This document shows, piece by piece, positions 36,632 through 45,421 of a stretch of DNA of 64,000 bases. Position numbers and translations under genes: made by a program. Numbering within the stretch: position 1 is the stretch's first letter; each line of letters opens with the position of its first letter. The notes below the pieces were generated by a model. The model saw only the letters and a list, made by a program, of their open reading frames with translations, was not told the DNA's origin and made no database searches. The stretch is from an uncultured Prevotellaceae bacterium (GTDB taxonomy: Bacteria; Bacteroidota; Bacteroidia; Bacteroidales; Bacteroidaceae), in contig CADCDK010000011.1 of NCBI GenBank assembly GCA_902800185.1, positions 62,001-126,000 of the forward strand. The letters run 5' to 3'.

Positions 36632-36684
36632 GAAAGATGAAGAATGATAACGAGCCATAGTCCATTATTCATTCTTCATCTTTC
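36632..36684. repeat. Long inverted repeat between the export lipoprotein gene and glmS
   Basis: Arms of 19 and 20 nt (36632-36650 and 36665-36684; core GATGAAGAATGA/TCATTCTTCATC) are complementary apart from one extra base, with a 14-nt loop. It lies 17 nt after the lipoprotein gene stop on its strand. No T tract follows, so it is either a 3'-end stabilising hairpin or a non-canonical terminator. Confidence 0.75.
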
Positions 36685-36700
36685 ATTATACATATTTTAT

Positions 36701-37510
36701 TTAGTCTCTTAAAATATTAACCAGTAGTGAAGCTACCGATGTTACGATTCCAATAAATGAGAACCAGATTGTCGTTGACGAACCAATACTTGAGTTCTTT
36801 GCTTTCACCGTATTTGGCTCAACGTATATAATATCATTCTGTTGCACATAATAATAAGGTGAATTGAATATATTAGCATCCGTCAGGTCTATACGATGTG
36901 AAGATTTTTCTCCAGTTTCATCCTCGCGAATCAAAAGAATATTCTTACGCTTACCATAGATGGACAAGTCGCCGGAAGCTGCAAGTGCCTCAATCACACT
37001 CATCTTCTCTGTTGTGACTGGTAAAACCATCGCTCTACCCACTTCACCAATAATCGTGACACGGAAACTTGACATAATCACTGTTACAATTGGCTCATTT
37101 TCTTTATCAAAGTAAGGACGAATCTTTTCCAAAATCAAATCCTCGCATTCACGTTTGGTTAAGCCCATTACGTGTATTTTGCCAATGATAGGAAAACGGA
37201 TGTCACCATTGTTATCTACCAAATAAGGCATCAGACGTCCATAACTGCTAGACGACGAACCGGAAGCCGAATTTGGGTTCAGCGTAGTGTTCACCACCAT
37301 ATTGAACGGGCGTACAACTTCTTGGTCTTGACCGCTGACCGTAATGGTCAATTCATCTTTTGGCATGATACGAGCATCATAAAGTCCTTTTGATGCAGCC
37401 AAACTAATGGAATCAATATTTTGGAAATAGGCAATTTCCTTACTCCCAGAACAACTTCCCATCATCAGTACCATTGCCAAAGCAATGAAAGGAATCAATA
37501 ATTTTTTCAT
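36701..37510 (-). CDS. Polysaccharide export lipoprotein (Wza/BexD family)
   Basis: 269 aa with a lipobox ending in MMGSCSGS. The polysaccharide-export domain (ARIMPKDELTITVSGQD) is followed by SLBB-type domains (IGKIHVMGLTKRECEDLI, and TIIGEVGRAMVLPVTTEKMSVIEALAASG). A C-terminal hydrophobic helix (about 247-265) could span the outer membrane. It should form the export channel for a capsule or exopolysaccharide, but no Wzc kinase or glycosyltransferases neighbour it, so it is an orphan member here. Confidence 0.88.
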   Translation of the reverse strand: MKKLLIPFIALAMVLMMGSCSGSKEIAYFQNIDSISLAASKGLYDARIMPKDELTITVSGQDQEVVRPFNMVVNTTLNPNSASGSSSSSYGRLMPYLVDNNGDIRFPIIGKIHVMGLTKRECEDLILEKIRPYFDKENEPIVTVIMSSFRVTIIGEVGRAMVLPVTTEKMSVIEALAASGDLSIYGKRKNILLIREDETGEKSSHRIDLTDANIFNSPYYYVQQNDIIYVEPNTVKAKNSSIGSSTTIWFSFIGIVTSVASLLVNILRD

Positions 37511-37541
37511 ACAGTATGTTTCTATTTCTTTATTTTCCCTG

Positions 37542-37549
37542 CAAAATTA
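37542..37549 (-). promoter_or_regulatory. Bacteroidetes -7 box (TAATTTTG)
   Basis: TAnnTTTG on the minus strand 31 nt before the export lipoprotein ATG. Confidence 0.6.
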
Positions 37550-37578
37550 CGATATTTTTTTAGACTGGCAAAAAAAAA

Positions 37579-38982
37579 CTAATAGAATTTGAAATAATTA
37601 CGTGCGTTGTTATAGGAGATGTCTTCCACCATCCGTGATAGCGTCTCCATATCATTAGGCAACAAACCACGTTCAACATCATTGCCAAGAATGTTACAGA
37701 GTAGGCGACGGAAATACTCATGACGTGGATAACTCAGGAAAGAGCGACTGTCAGTAAGCATTCCTACAAAACGGCTCAAAAGACCGAGAACAGAAAGGGC
37801 ATCCATCTGACGTTTCATTCCATCGAGCTGATCATTGAACCACCAACCAGATCCGAATTGAATTTTTCCCGGACATGTTCCATCTTGGAAGTTTCCAAGC
37901 ATGGTTGCAATCATTTCATTGGCACAAGGATTAAGCGTGTATAATATGGTACGTGTAAGCTTATGTTCCATATTCAGTTTGTTCAGGAAATGACTCATCG
38001 CCCGGGCGGTGTTGAATTCGCCAATGGAGTCAAAGCCCGTGTCAGGTCCCAGCTGCTTATACATCAAGGTGTTGTTGTCACGAATGGCACCATAGTGATA
38101 CTGCTGCGTCCAGTCGGAATCGCAGTCCATCTCCGCCATCCTTGTTAAGAAACAGTTCTTGTACTGTCGGATTTCCAGATTTGACAAACATTGTCCATGC
38201 ATCGCCTTCTCAAAGATGATTTCTATTTGCGAGTCTGTGTAAGGCTCATCATAAAATTCTTCGATACCGTGGTCGGAAAGACGACATCCATTCTCATGGA
38301 AGAAGTCGTGTCGTTTTTTCAATGCGTCCATCATATCTGAGAACTTTATAATGGTCATGTCAGCCACTTCACCCAACTTGTTAACATAGTCTGCAAACTC
38401 TGGTTTCTCGATATTCATCGCCTTGTCAGGACGCCAGGCAGGAATCATTTTGATTTCAAAGCCATCCTCGCGTGTCTGCTTGTGATATCGCAGGTCGTCA
38501 ACGGGATCATCTGTCGTACAGACACACTCCACGTGATAATGCCGCATGAAGCCACGAGCCGTAAATTCCGGCTGTTGTAGTTTTTCGTTGCACTCGTCAA
38601 AGATTTCTCTCGCCGTCTTCGGACTCAGCTGCTTGGTAATGCCAAAGGCTGTCTTCAACTCCAAATGGGTCCAATGATACAGCGGATTGCGGAATGTATA
38701 AGGCACCGTTTCTGCCCATTTCTCAAACTTTTCCCAATCGGTTGTATCCTTGCCCGTACAATATCGCTCGTCAACACCATTGGTTCGCATGGCACGCCAT
38801 TTGTAATGATCTCCCCCAAGCCATAATTCGGTGATGCTCTTGAATTGGTGGTCGTTGGCAACCATCTCTGGATTCAAATGACAATGATAGTCGATAATCG
38901 GCATTTTTGCCGCATGATTATGGTACAATTCCTGCGCTGTAGCAGTTTCCAGCAGGAAGTTCTCATCCATGAAATTTTTCAT
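37579..38982 (-). CDS. uxaC: Glucuronate isomerase
   Basis: 467 aa from ATG 38982. The metal-binding PIIDYHCHLNPEMV block, the LGGDHYKWRAMRTNGV region and the C-terminal RHEYFRRLLCNILGNDVERG match UxaC, which isomerises glucuronate/galacturonate for pectin and hemicellulose use. Other uronate genes (uxuA, uxaB, kduI) are absent from the window. Monocistronic with its own promoter. Confidence 0.96.
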   Translation of the reverse strand: MKNFMDENFLLETATAQELYHNHAAKMPIIDYHCHLNPEMVANDHQFKSITELWLGGDHYKWRAMRTNGVDERYCTGKDTTDWEKFEKWAETVPYTFRNPLYHWTHLELKTAFGITKQLSPKTAREIFDECNEKLQQPEFTARGFMRHYHVECVCTTDDPVDDLRYHKQTREDGFEIKMIPAWRPDKAMNIEKPEFADYVNKLGEVADMTIIKFSDMMDALKKRHDFFHENGCRLSDHGIEEFYDEPYTDSQIEIIFEKAMHGQCLSNLEIRQYKNCFLTRMAEMDCDSDWTQQYHYGAIRDNNTLMYKQLGPDTGFDSIGEFNTARAMSHFLNKLNMEHKLTRTILYTLNPCANEMIATMLGNFQDGTCPGKIQFGSGWWFNDQLDGMKRQMDALSVLGLLSRFVGMLTDSRSFLSYPRHEYFRRLLCNILGNDVERGLLPNDMETLSRMVEDISYNNARNYFKFY

Positions 38983-39024
38983 TTCCAATAGTTTTTAAGT
39001 ATTCTTCTTTGTAATAATATGGTG

Positions 39025-39032
39025 CAAATGTA
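39025..39032 (-). promoter_or_regulatory. Bacteroidetes -7 box for uxaC (TACATTTG)
   Basis: TAnnTTTG on the minus strand 42 nt before ATG 38982. Confidence 0.65.
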
Positions 39033-39125
39033 TGAAGAAAAACCGAGATGACCAAATAAATGATAAAAAATGTGAAATAAGGAGCAAGTGTCAAACGCTA
39101 TTTTTGCCGACAGCAAATTAATCGT

Positions 39126-39133
39126 TACATTTG
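39126..39133 (+). promoter_or_regulatory. Bacteroidetes -7 box for asparaginase (TACATTTG)
   Basis: TAnnTTTG 22 nt before ATG 39156, back to back with the uxaC box. Confidence 0.7.
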
Positions 39134-39155
39134 CAATAGATTTTATCACCATCAC

Positions 39156-40214
39156 ATGAAAAATAAGGGAAATCAAATGGTGCGTTCCGATAAAGTGTTA
39201 CTTATATACACAGGCGGGACTATCGGTATGGGGAAAAATCCCCAGACCAAAGCCCTTGTACCTCTTGACTTCAGTCAGTTTGTTAGCAAACTACCCGAAT
39301 TGGAACAGGTGGAAACTGGTATTGACGTGTACCAATTTGCAAGTCCCATCGATTCGAGTAACATGATGCCGGATAACTGGGCGAATTTGGTGAGAATTAT
39401 TGTGGAAAACTACGACCACTACGATGGATTTGTCATTCTGCACGGAACAGACACGATGGCCTATACCGCTTCTGCCCTTTCCTTCATGTTAGAGAATCTG
39501 ACAAAGCCTGTCATTCTCACAGGTAGCCAGCTGCCCATTGGACAGTTGCGTACCGACGGCAAAGAGAATCTTGTTACAAGCATAGAACTTGCAGCACAAC
39601 ACCATGACGACGGAACGGCTACCATACCCGAAGTTTGCATCTATTTCAATGGTAGTCTTCTGCGGGGCAATCGTTCTACCAAACAAAATGCCGAAGGTTT
39701 TACGGCATTTGCTTCGTTCAACTACCCTCACCTTTGCGATGCAGGAGTGAACTTCACTTTCCACGACCACCATATCCTGCAACCCGACTTCACGCGTCCT
39801 ATGATTCCGCACTACGAGATGGACTCCAACATCGTGGTGTTCTCTCTGTTTCCGGGCATTCAGGAACAGATTGTCCGCCATGTATTGGCAGCACCCGAAT
39901 TGAAAAGCATTGTGATGCGCTCCTTCGGAAGTGGTAATGCCCCGCAACAATCATGGCTGCTGAATTTACTCAAGGATGCAAGCGACCGTGGAGTTACTAT
40001 TGTTAATATCAGCCAATGTGTATCGGGATGTGTGGAAATGTCCCTCTATGGAACTGGCTATCAATTGATGGATGCTGGAGTCATTAGCGGATATGACAGT
40101 ACTGTTGAGGCTGCTGCAACCAAACTGATGTATTTACAGGCAAGATACAAGAACCCTGTAGAAGTTCGTAGGATGATGAATAAAAACCTTTGTGGAGAAA
40201 TTACAATTGCATAA
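39156..40214 (+). CDS. ansA: Type I L-asparaginase
   Basis: 352 aa, cytoplasmic type (no signal peptide). The active-site threonines are in LIYTGGTIGMGK and ILHGTDTMAYTASAL, and GNRSTKQNAEG follows. It hydrolyses asparagine to aspartate and ammonia. An internal start at MVRSDK is possible and would shorten it by 7 residues. Followed at 75 nt by rubrerythrin. Confidence 0.93.
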   Translation: MKNKGNQMVRSDKVLLIYTGGTIGMGKNPQTKALVPLDFSQFVSKLPELEQVETGIDVYQFASPIDSSNMMPDNWANLVRIIVENYDHYDGFVILHGTDTMAYTASALSFMLENLTKPVILTGSQLPIGQLRTDGKENLVTSIELAAQHHDDGTATIPEVCIYFNGSLLRGNRSTKQNAEGFTAFASFNYPHLCDAGVNFTFHDHHILQPDFTRPMIPHYEMDSNIVVFSLFPGIQEQIVRHVLAAPELKSIVMRSFGSGNAPQQSWLLNLLKDASDRGVTIVNISQCVSGCVEMSLYGTGYQLMDAGVISGYDSTVEAAATKLMYLQARYKNPVEVRRMMNKNLCGEITIA

Positions 40215-40289
40215 AGAAACATTTTTATTGGAAGAGATACAATACTGATAACCAATCTTTTATAAATAACACATTAAACTAAAAGAAAA

Positions 40290-40832
40290 ATGAAAGAGTT
40301 AAAAGGAACAAAGACAGAGAAAAACCTGCAAGAGGCTTTTGCGGGCGAGAGTCAGGCACGTAACAAGTACAGCTACTGGGCATCAAAGGCTAAGAAAGAC
40401 GGCTATCAACAGATTGCTGCCATCTTCGAGGAGACTGCTGCCAACGAGAAAGAGCATGCCAAGATGTGGTTCAAGCTACTCGAGGGTGGTTCTATCAAGA
40501 GTACAGTTGAGAACTTAAAAGCTGCTGCTGAAGGAGAGAACTTTGAATGGACAGACATGTATGATCGCATGGCGAGAGAAGCCGATGAAGAGGGATTCAC
40601 AGAGATTGCCGAGCAATTCCGTGGTGTAGCAGCTATCGAAAAGGCACATGAAGAGCGCTACCGTAAGCTCCTTGCCAACATCGAGCAGAAGATTGTCTTC
40701 TCCCGTGAGGGTGATGCCATTTGGCAATGCCGCAACTGTGGCCATATCGTTATTGGCAAAGAGGCTCCAGAGATCTGCCCCGTCTGCGCTCATCCGCAAG
40801 CATATTTCGAGTTGAAGGCGGAGAATTATTAA
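40290..40832 (+). CDS. rbr: Rubrerythrin (classical order, C-terminal rubredoxin)
   Basis: 180 aa. The N-terminal di-iron four-helix domain contains [31 protein letters not shown] and [11 protein letters not shown] with the ExxH ligands. The C-terminal rubredoxin has CRNCGHIV and CPVCAHP. It reduces hydrogen peroxide in anaerobes. The last codons (Ala-Glu-Asn-Tyr-stop) form the first unit of an 18-bp tandem repeat that continues beyond the gene. Confidence 0.95.
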   Translation: MKELKGTKTEKNLQEAFAGESQARNKYSYWASKAKKDGYQQIAAIFEETAANEKEHAKMWFKLLEGGSIKSTVENLKAAAEGENFEWTDMYDRMAREADEEGFTEIAEQFRGVAAIEKAHEERYRKLLANIEQKIVFSREGDAIWQCRNCGHIVIGKEAPEICPVCAHPQAYFELKAENY

Positions 40833-40870
40833 TAGGCTGAGAATTATTAATAAGCTGAGAATAATTAATC
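40817..40870. repeat. 18-bp tandem repeat x3 starting inside rbr
   Basis: Units at 40817-40834 (GGCGGAGAATTATTAATA), 40835-40852 (GGCTGAGAATTATTAATA) and 40853-40870 (AGCTGAGAATAATTAATC). The first unit covers the last four codons and stop of rbr; the others are non-coding copies. Mismatches are few: one between units 1 and 2, three between units 2 and 3. Confidence 0.9.
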
Positions 40871-40894
40871 AGTTGACTTATCATGGTACAAAAA

Positions 40895-40920
40895 AAGCGG
40901 GTGGCTCAAGCCATCCGCTT
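40895..40920. terminator. Bidirectional terminator between rbr and rpsP
   Basis: Arms AAGCGGGTGGC and GCCATCCGCTT pair with one G-T wobble around a 4-nt loop. A-rich sequence on the left and TTTTAC on the right give a T tract on either strand. Confidence 0.8.
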
Positions 40921-40954
40921 TTACTTTCATCTTTGTTTCAGAGATATTCAATGA

Positions 40955-41488
40955 TTATGCCTCTGCGGGAGCAGCCTCCTCAGCGGGAGCCTCTTCTGTT
41001 GCTGCAGCTTCGGCAGCGGCAGCAGCGGCAGCAGCCTTCTTGTCTGCAACCTTCTTGGCAATAGCCTCATTAACTTTCTTCTCTTCTTCCAGACTCTTGG
41101 CAGCAGCATCTTTCTTTGCCTTTGCCTCTGTTGCGCGCACGGCTTCAACAGCCTTCGTCTTATCCTGCTTCCAAGCATCGAACTTGGTCTGTGCCGTAGC
41201 CTCGTCGAAAGCACCCTTCTTCACACCTACACGAAGATGCTTCATCAGGTAAACGCCCTCACGGCTAAGGATGTTACGTACAGTATCCGTAGGCTGTGCA
41301 CCTACTTCTACCCAATACAATGCACGCTCGAAATTCAATTCTACTGTTGCGGGGTTGGTGTTAGGATTGTACATACCCAGCTTCTCAATGAATCGACCAT
41401 CACGTGGTGCTCGTGCATCAGCGGCTACAATGCGATATACTGCATAACCTTTGCGACCGCCGCGCTGCAATCTAATTTTTGTTGCCAT
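40955..41488 (-). CDS. rpsP: 30S ribosomal protein S16 with long Ala/Glu tail
   Basis: 177 aa from [20 protein letters not shown]; the ribosomal core is only the first ~85 residues (through [12 protein letters not shown]). The rest is a Lys/Ala/Glu extension that ends in an almost pure Ala-Glu-Pro stretch encoded by GCA/GCG-type triplet repeats. Such tails occur in Bacteroidetes S16. An upstream frame extension was rejected because it overlaps the promoter. Confidence 0.94.
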   Translation of the reverse strand: MATKIRLQRGGRKGYAVYRIVAADARAPRDGRFIEKLGMYNPNTNPATVELNFERALYWVEVGAQPTDTVRNILSREGVYLMKHLRVGVKKGAFDEATAQTKFDAWKQDKTKAVEAVRATEAKAKKDAAAKSLEEEKKVNEAIAKKVADKKAAAAAAAAEAAATEEAPAEEAAPAEA

Positions 41489-41549
41489 TGTTTGATAATA
41501 ATTATGTTTAGAAATGAATTTAAATGCTACCATCTCGTGATAGCGGCTG

Positions 41550-41557
41550 CAAAGGTA
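41550..41557 (-). promoter_or_regulatory. Bacteroidetes -7 box for rpsP (TACCTTTG)
   Basis: TAnnTTTG on the minus strand 61 nt before the rpsP ATG. Confidence 0.7.
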
Positions 41558-41642
41558 CAAAATATTTTGGAATCAGACATGCACATGCTTCTTTTATTTT
41601 ATAAACATGGCATTTTTAGCTATTATTTAATCTTTGTTAACT

Positions 41643-41671
41643 AAAGAAAAGCCCCCGGCTAATGCCGAGGG
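41643..41671 (-). terminator. Terminator of galE
   Basis: Stem of CCCTCGGC and GCCGGGGG type arms (41652-41659 with 41664-41671, one mismatch), 4-nt loop, followed on the minus strand by TTTTCTTTAG. Confidence 0.75.
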
Positions 41672-41706
41672 ACTGTTTTCTTGAGAAATAAAGACTTTGT
41701 TTTTAC

Positions 41707-42744
41707 TTACATGATACCGTCTTCACGGAGTTTCTCCTGCCACTTCCAGGCAGAAGCAAGGACATCTTCAACAGGTGTGTCAGCTTTCCATCCGAGCACC
41801 TTGTTGGCTTTGTCCACGTTGCCCCATACTTTCTCGATATCGCCTTCGCGACGGGGTGCATACGCCCAATTAACTTTCACACCGGTAGCCTTCTCGAATT
41901 TCTGGACAACCTCCAAAGTCGAGAGACCAGTACCTGTTCCGATGTTGAAGATTTCTAACGGATCTGTATCCTGGTCAAGCACACGGGTCATAGCCTTCAC
42001 ATGAGCTTTAGCAAGGTCAACAACATAGATATAGTCGCGTATGCAGGTTCCATCGGGAGTATCATAGTCATTGCCGAAGATCTTCAGCTCTTTGCGCACG
42101 CCGATGGCGGTCTGTGTAACGAAGGGAATCAGATTCATGGGCACGCCATTGGGAAGCTCACCGATGTAGGCTGTGGGATGTGCACCGATGGGGTTGAAGT
42201 AGCGCAGAACGACACTCTTAATCTTGGCCCCTGAGTGAATATAGTCGGCAATAATCTCCTCATTAATCTGTTTGGTGTTGCCATAGGGCGAAAGTGCCTT
42301 CTGGATGGGGGCTTCCTCTGTTACAGGCAGGTTCTCCTTCGTGGGCTGACCATAAACGGTGCAGCTTGAAGAGAAGATAATTCCCTTCACATCGTACTTG
42401 GGCATCAGCTCCAACAGATTGATGAGGGAAACGAGGTTGTTGCGATAGTAAAGAAGCGGTTTCTCCACACTCTCACCCACAGCCTTTGATGCGGCAAAGT
42501 GAATGATACCTGCAATTTCGGGATACTTCTTGAAGACTGCCTCGGTTGCGTCAAAATCACGCAGGTCAACCTTCTCAAATGCAGGACGAATACCCGTAAT
42601 CTTCTCTATTCCGTCAAGAACCTCAATCTTTGAATTGGAGAGATTGTCAACGATTACCACGTTGTAGCCAGCTTGCTGCAACTCAACTGTTGTGTGCGAA
42701 CCGATAAAACCAGTTCCACCTGTCACCAAAATAGTCTGTTTCAT
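41707..42744 (-). CDS. galE: UDP-glucose 4-epimerase
   Basis: 345 aa from ATG 42744 (a TTG two codons earlier is possible). The NAD-binding VTGGTGFIGSHTTVEL, VDNLSNS, the active-site SSSCTVYG and the Tyr/Lys pair in SPYGNTKQINEEII are typical of GalE. It interconverts UDP-glucose and UDP-galactose for surface glycans and galactose use. Monocistronic. Confidence 0.96.
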   Translation of the reverse strand: MKQTILVTGGTGFIGSHTTVELQQAGYNVVIVDNLSNSKIEVLDGIEKITGIRPAFEKVDLRDFDATEAVFKKYPEIAGIIHFAASKAVGESVEKPLLYYRNNLVSLINLLELMPKYDVKGIIFSSSCTVYGQPTKENLPVTEEAPIQKALSPYGNTKQINEEIIADYIHSGAKIKSVVLRYFNPIGAHPTAYIGELPNGVPMNLIPFVTQTAIGVRKELKIFGNDYDTPDGTCIRDYIYVVDLAKAHVKAMTRVLDQDTDPLEIFNIGTGTGLSTLEVVQKFEKATGVKVNWAYAPRREGDIEKVWGNVDKANKVLGWKADTPVEDVLASAWKWQEKLREDGIM

Positions 42745-42806
42745 ATTCAATAGGTTTGTTTAAGATGATATTTCAATTTAAAATTACGAGTTCCTGCACT
42801 CACAGG

Positions 42807-42814
42807 CAAAATTA
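42807..42814 (-). promoter_or_regulatory. Bacteroidetes -7 box for galE (TAATTTTG)
   Basis: TAnnTTTG on the minus strand 62 nt before ATG 42744. Confidence 0.6.
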
Positions 42815-42897
42815 CTCATTTTTATTTGAACTACGAAAAATATAACGAAAAAAAGAGAAAAAAGACATTTTTATTTGGCTTTTTCCACAAATTAGAC

Positions 42898-42905
42898 TAA
42901 ATTTG
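42898..42905 (+). promoter_or_regulatory. Bacteroidetes -7 box (TAAATTTG)
   Basis: TAnnTTTG 36 nt before ATG 42942. Confidence 0.6.
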
Positions 42906-42941
42906 CACCTAAGAACATCAACGATTTAGTTTACCGACTGT

Positions 42942-43379
42942 ATGAAAACATCCGAACTAACCACACAACAGATTCAGCGTGCCATCAACAAGATAGCGCA
43001 GAAGTTTCCGTCTGATACTGACACTTCCTTGATAACCGACATTCATCTGCGTGCCATTCAAGAAAGTGGAGAACTGCTTGCGTTTGATGATGACGACAAC
43101 GAGATTAACCGTTGTGTGATAGAAGAATGGATTGACAACAAAGACGAGGATTTCTACCAGCAGATTACGTCACTTTTGCGTGCAGAACTGCGCAACATGC
43201 AGGAAGTCGTTGACAACTTTGGTATTCTAAAGCCTTACAGCATCGTATTGGAAAACGATGACAAGGAAACCATCGCCGAACTTTATCTTGCCGACGACGA
43301 AACCGTCATCATTGGCGGCGACCTGATGGAGGGGCTCGATCAGGAGCTCGATTCCTTCCTGAATGACTTGTTGAAGTAA
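42942..43379 (+). CDS. Acidic cytoplasmic protein, function unknown
   Basis: 145 aa without signal or membrane segment, strongly acidic (AFDDDDNEINRC, LADDETVIIGGDLMEG). It has an N-terminal helical half and a C-terminal half that looks alpha/beta, ending in a helix (QELDSFLNDLLK). I do not recognise a named family, though the sequence has the regular look of a conserved protein and its own promoter. It converges on nadE with a 16-nt spacer containing a 6-bp hairpin. Confidence 0.75.
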   Translation: MKTSELTTQQIQRAINKIAQKFPSDTDTSLITDIHLRAIQESGELLAFDDDDNEINRCVIEEWIDNKDEDFYQQITSLLRAELRNMQEVVDNFGILKPYSIVLENDDKETIAELYLADDETVIIGGDLMEGLDQELDSFLNDLLK

Positions 43380-43395
43380 GAGGGACGGTTCCCTC

Positions 43396-45396
43396 CTACT
43401 CTATTTCCCTTAGCCAGATATTGCTTGAAGCGTCGCTGGGCATACGCCAGTCGCCACGCGGAGACAAGCTTACCGACCCCACCTTCGGGCCGTCGGGCAG
43501 ACATGACCGTTTGAACTGCTGTGCAAAGAAACGGCGCAAGAACGTCTTCAGCCAGTGGCGAAGGGTATCATCGTCATACTTGCTGACACCCCGCTCATAG
43601 ACATCCTCTGTCTGGAAAGCCTGCTGTGCAAGCATCATGATCTTGGATGGTGAGAAACCATAGCGCAGGAAGTAGTAGATGAAGAAGTCGTGGAGCTCGT
43701 AGGGGCCTACCAAATCTTCCGTTTTCTGTTGTATCTCTCCTTTTTCATTAGCAGGAATCAGCTCTGGACTGATCGGCGTGTCGATCACATCCAACAGGAT
43801 GTTCTTGACGGCAAGGTTTCTGACTCCATCCGTATATTTACTCGCAATATAGCGCACAAGATGGCGGATGAGCGTCTTGGGAACGCCGGCATTCACACCA
43901 TACATTGACATGTGGTCTCCATTATAAGTAGCCCAGCCGAGGGCAAGCTCTGACAGGTCTCCCGTGCCAACCACAAAGCCTCCCGTCTGATTGCTCACAT
44001 CCATTAATATCTGTGTGCGCTCGCGGGCCTGCGAATTCTCATAGGTAATATCGTGGTTCTCCACGTCGTGCCCGATGTCCTCAAAATGCTGCAACACACT
44101 CTTGGCGATGGAAATCTCACGGATGGATACGCCCAGTCCCTTCATCAGCGAAATGGCGTTCTGATAGGTGCGGTCGGTTGTTCCGAAGCCAGGCATTGTC
44201 ACGCCAATAATACCACGACGCTCCAGTCCTAACCTGTCGAAAGCCCCCACACAAACAAGCAACGCCAATGTGGAGTCGAGACCTCCGCTGATGCCAATCA
44301 CCACATTCTTACTACCGGTATGCATCAGTCGTTTTGCCAAGCCCATCTGTTGGATGTTGAAGATCTCTTCGCACTTAGTGGCGAGTTCATCCTGACGCGG
44401 GACAAACGGCAGCGGGTCAATACTTCTTTCGAGCTTAAAGTCGCGAGGCTCGATAGATCGACAGTTGATGATGGGAAACTGTCCTTGCTCCTTCCCACTC
44501 ATCAGGTGGGTGGAAAGCACGGCTTTCAGGTCGCGTTGTGCATTTACGTAGGTGGAATTTCCCCGCCGTTCCGAGCGCAGCATCTCCACGTCAATCTGAG
44601 TGGTAATCATCTGAGAGCTCATCGAGAAGCGTTCACCCGAGGCTATCAGCCTGCCATTCTCATAAATAAGTGCGTTGCCGCCATACACCACGTCCTGCGT
44701 GCTTTCTCCGAAACCGCTACTGGCATATATGTAACCGGTAATTGTGCGCGCACTCTGCTGGGCAAGCAAAGAACGTAAGTAGTTGTGCTTACCTATCAGC
44801 TCGTCGCTTGCCGAGAGGTTGAAAATCATGTCTGCACCCGCAATTGCAAGATTGTTGCTTGGCGGCACAGGAGCCCAGACATCCTCACAAATCTCCACGC
44901 CGAAGACGGCACCGTCACAAGTGCGGAAGAGCTGGGGAGCGGGAGTCACGGTCAGCGCATTACCGGCAAAACGTATTTGTGTGGGGCGCAAGTCCTGGGA
45001 CGAGGCAAACCAGCGCTTCTCATAGAACTCGCTGTAGTTGGGCAGGTAGGTCTTGGGTACAATGCCGAGGAGTTGTCCTTTCTGGATGACAACCGCACAA
45101 TTGAGCAGCAAGTCACCGACAACGACAGGGAGTCCGACGATGGAAATGATGTCAAGCTGACGGGTGAAGTCAAGCAGCTGGATAACGCTTTGCTCGGCGA
45201 TATCTATCAACAGATTCTGCCGGAAAAGATCCTGGCACGTATAGCCCGTGATAGACAGCTCCGGGAATACGATAATCTCAACCCCTTTTCCTTCCGCCTG
45301 TGCGATAAGCGTTTCTATTTGGTTCAGATTGTATTGGCAGTCTCCGACTTTAACTGTTGGAACCGCTGCTGCGACTTTGATAAATCCATGCTTCAT
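43396..45396 (-). CDS. nadE: Glutamine-dependent NAD+ synthetase
   Basis: 666 aa. The N-terminal nitrilase-type glutaminase has FPELSITGYTCQDLF (Glu), a Lys in VVPKTYLPNY and the nucleophile Cys in GVEICEDVWAPV. The C-terminal synthetase has the PP-loop GISGGLDSTLALL and TGDLSELALGW. It amidates deamido-NAD using ammonia from glutamine. It follows the DUF2027/Smr gene by 25 nt on the same strand. Confidence 0.96.
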   Translation of the reverse strand: MKHGFIKVAAAVPTVKVGDCQYNLNQIETLIAQAEGKGVEIIVFPELSITGYTCQDLFRQNLLIDIAEQSVIQLLDFTRQLDIISIVGLPVVVGDLLLNCAVVIQKGQLLGIVPKTYLPNYSEFYEKRWFASSQDLRPTQIRFAGNALTVTPAPQLFRTCDGAVFGVEICEDVWAPVPPSNNLAIAGADMIFNLSASDELIGKHNYLRSLLAQQSARTITGYIYASSGFGESTQDVVYGGNALIYENGRLIASGERFSMSSQMITTQIDVEMLRSERRGNSTYVNAQRDLKAVLSTHLMSGKEQGQFPIINCRSIEPRDFKLERSIDPLPFVPRQDELATKCEEIFNIQQMGLAKRLMHTGSKNVVIGISGGLDSTLALLVCVGAFDRLGLERRGIIGVTMPGFGTTDRTYQNAISLMKGLGVSIREISIAKSVLQHFEDIGHDVENHDITYENSQARERTQILMDVSNQTGGFVVGTGDLSELALGWATYNGDHMSMYGVNAGVPKTLIRHLVRYIASKYTDGVRNLAVKNILLDVIDTPISPELIPANEKGEIQQKTEDLVGPYELHDFFIYYFLRYGFSPSKIMMLAQQAFQTEDVYERGVSKYDDDTLRHWLKTFLRRFFAQQFKRSCLPDGPKVGSVSLSPRGDWRMPSDASSNIWLREIE

Positions 45397-45421
45397 AATC
45401 GTACTACTCCTTCTCCTTATT

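Noticed and set aside
41489..41543. Ribosomal-protein autoregulatory leader of rpsP
   Set aside because: The ~55-nt leader shows no obvious conserved fold by eye.
43380..43395. Terminator between the acidic protein gene and nadE
   Set aside because: Six-base stem with a 4-nt loop and no T tract overlaps the end of the gene; too weak to list.
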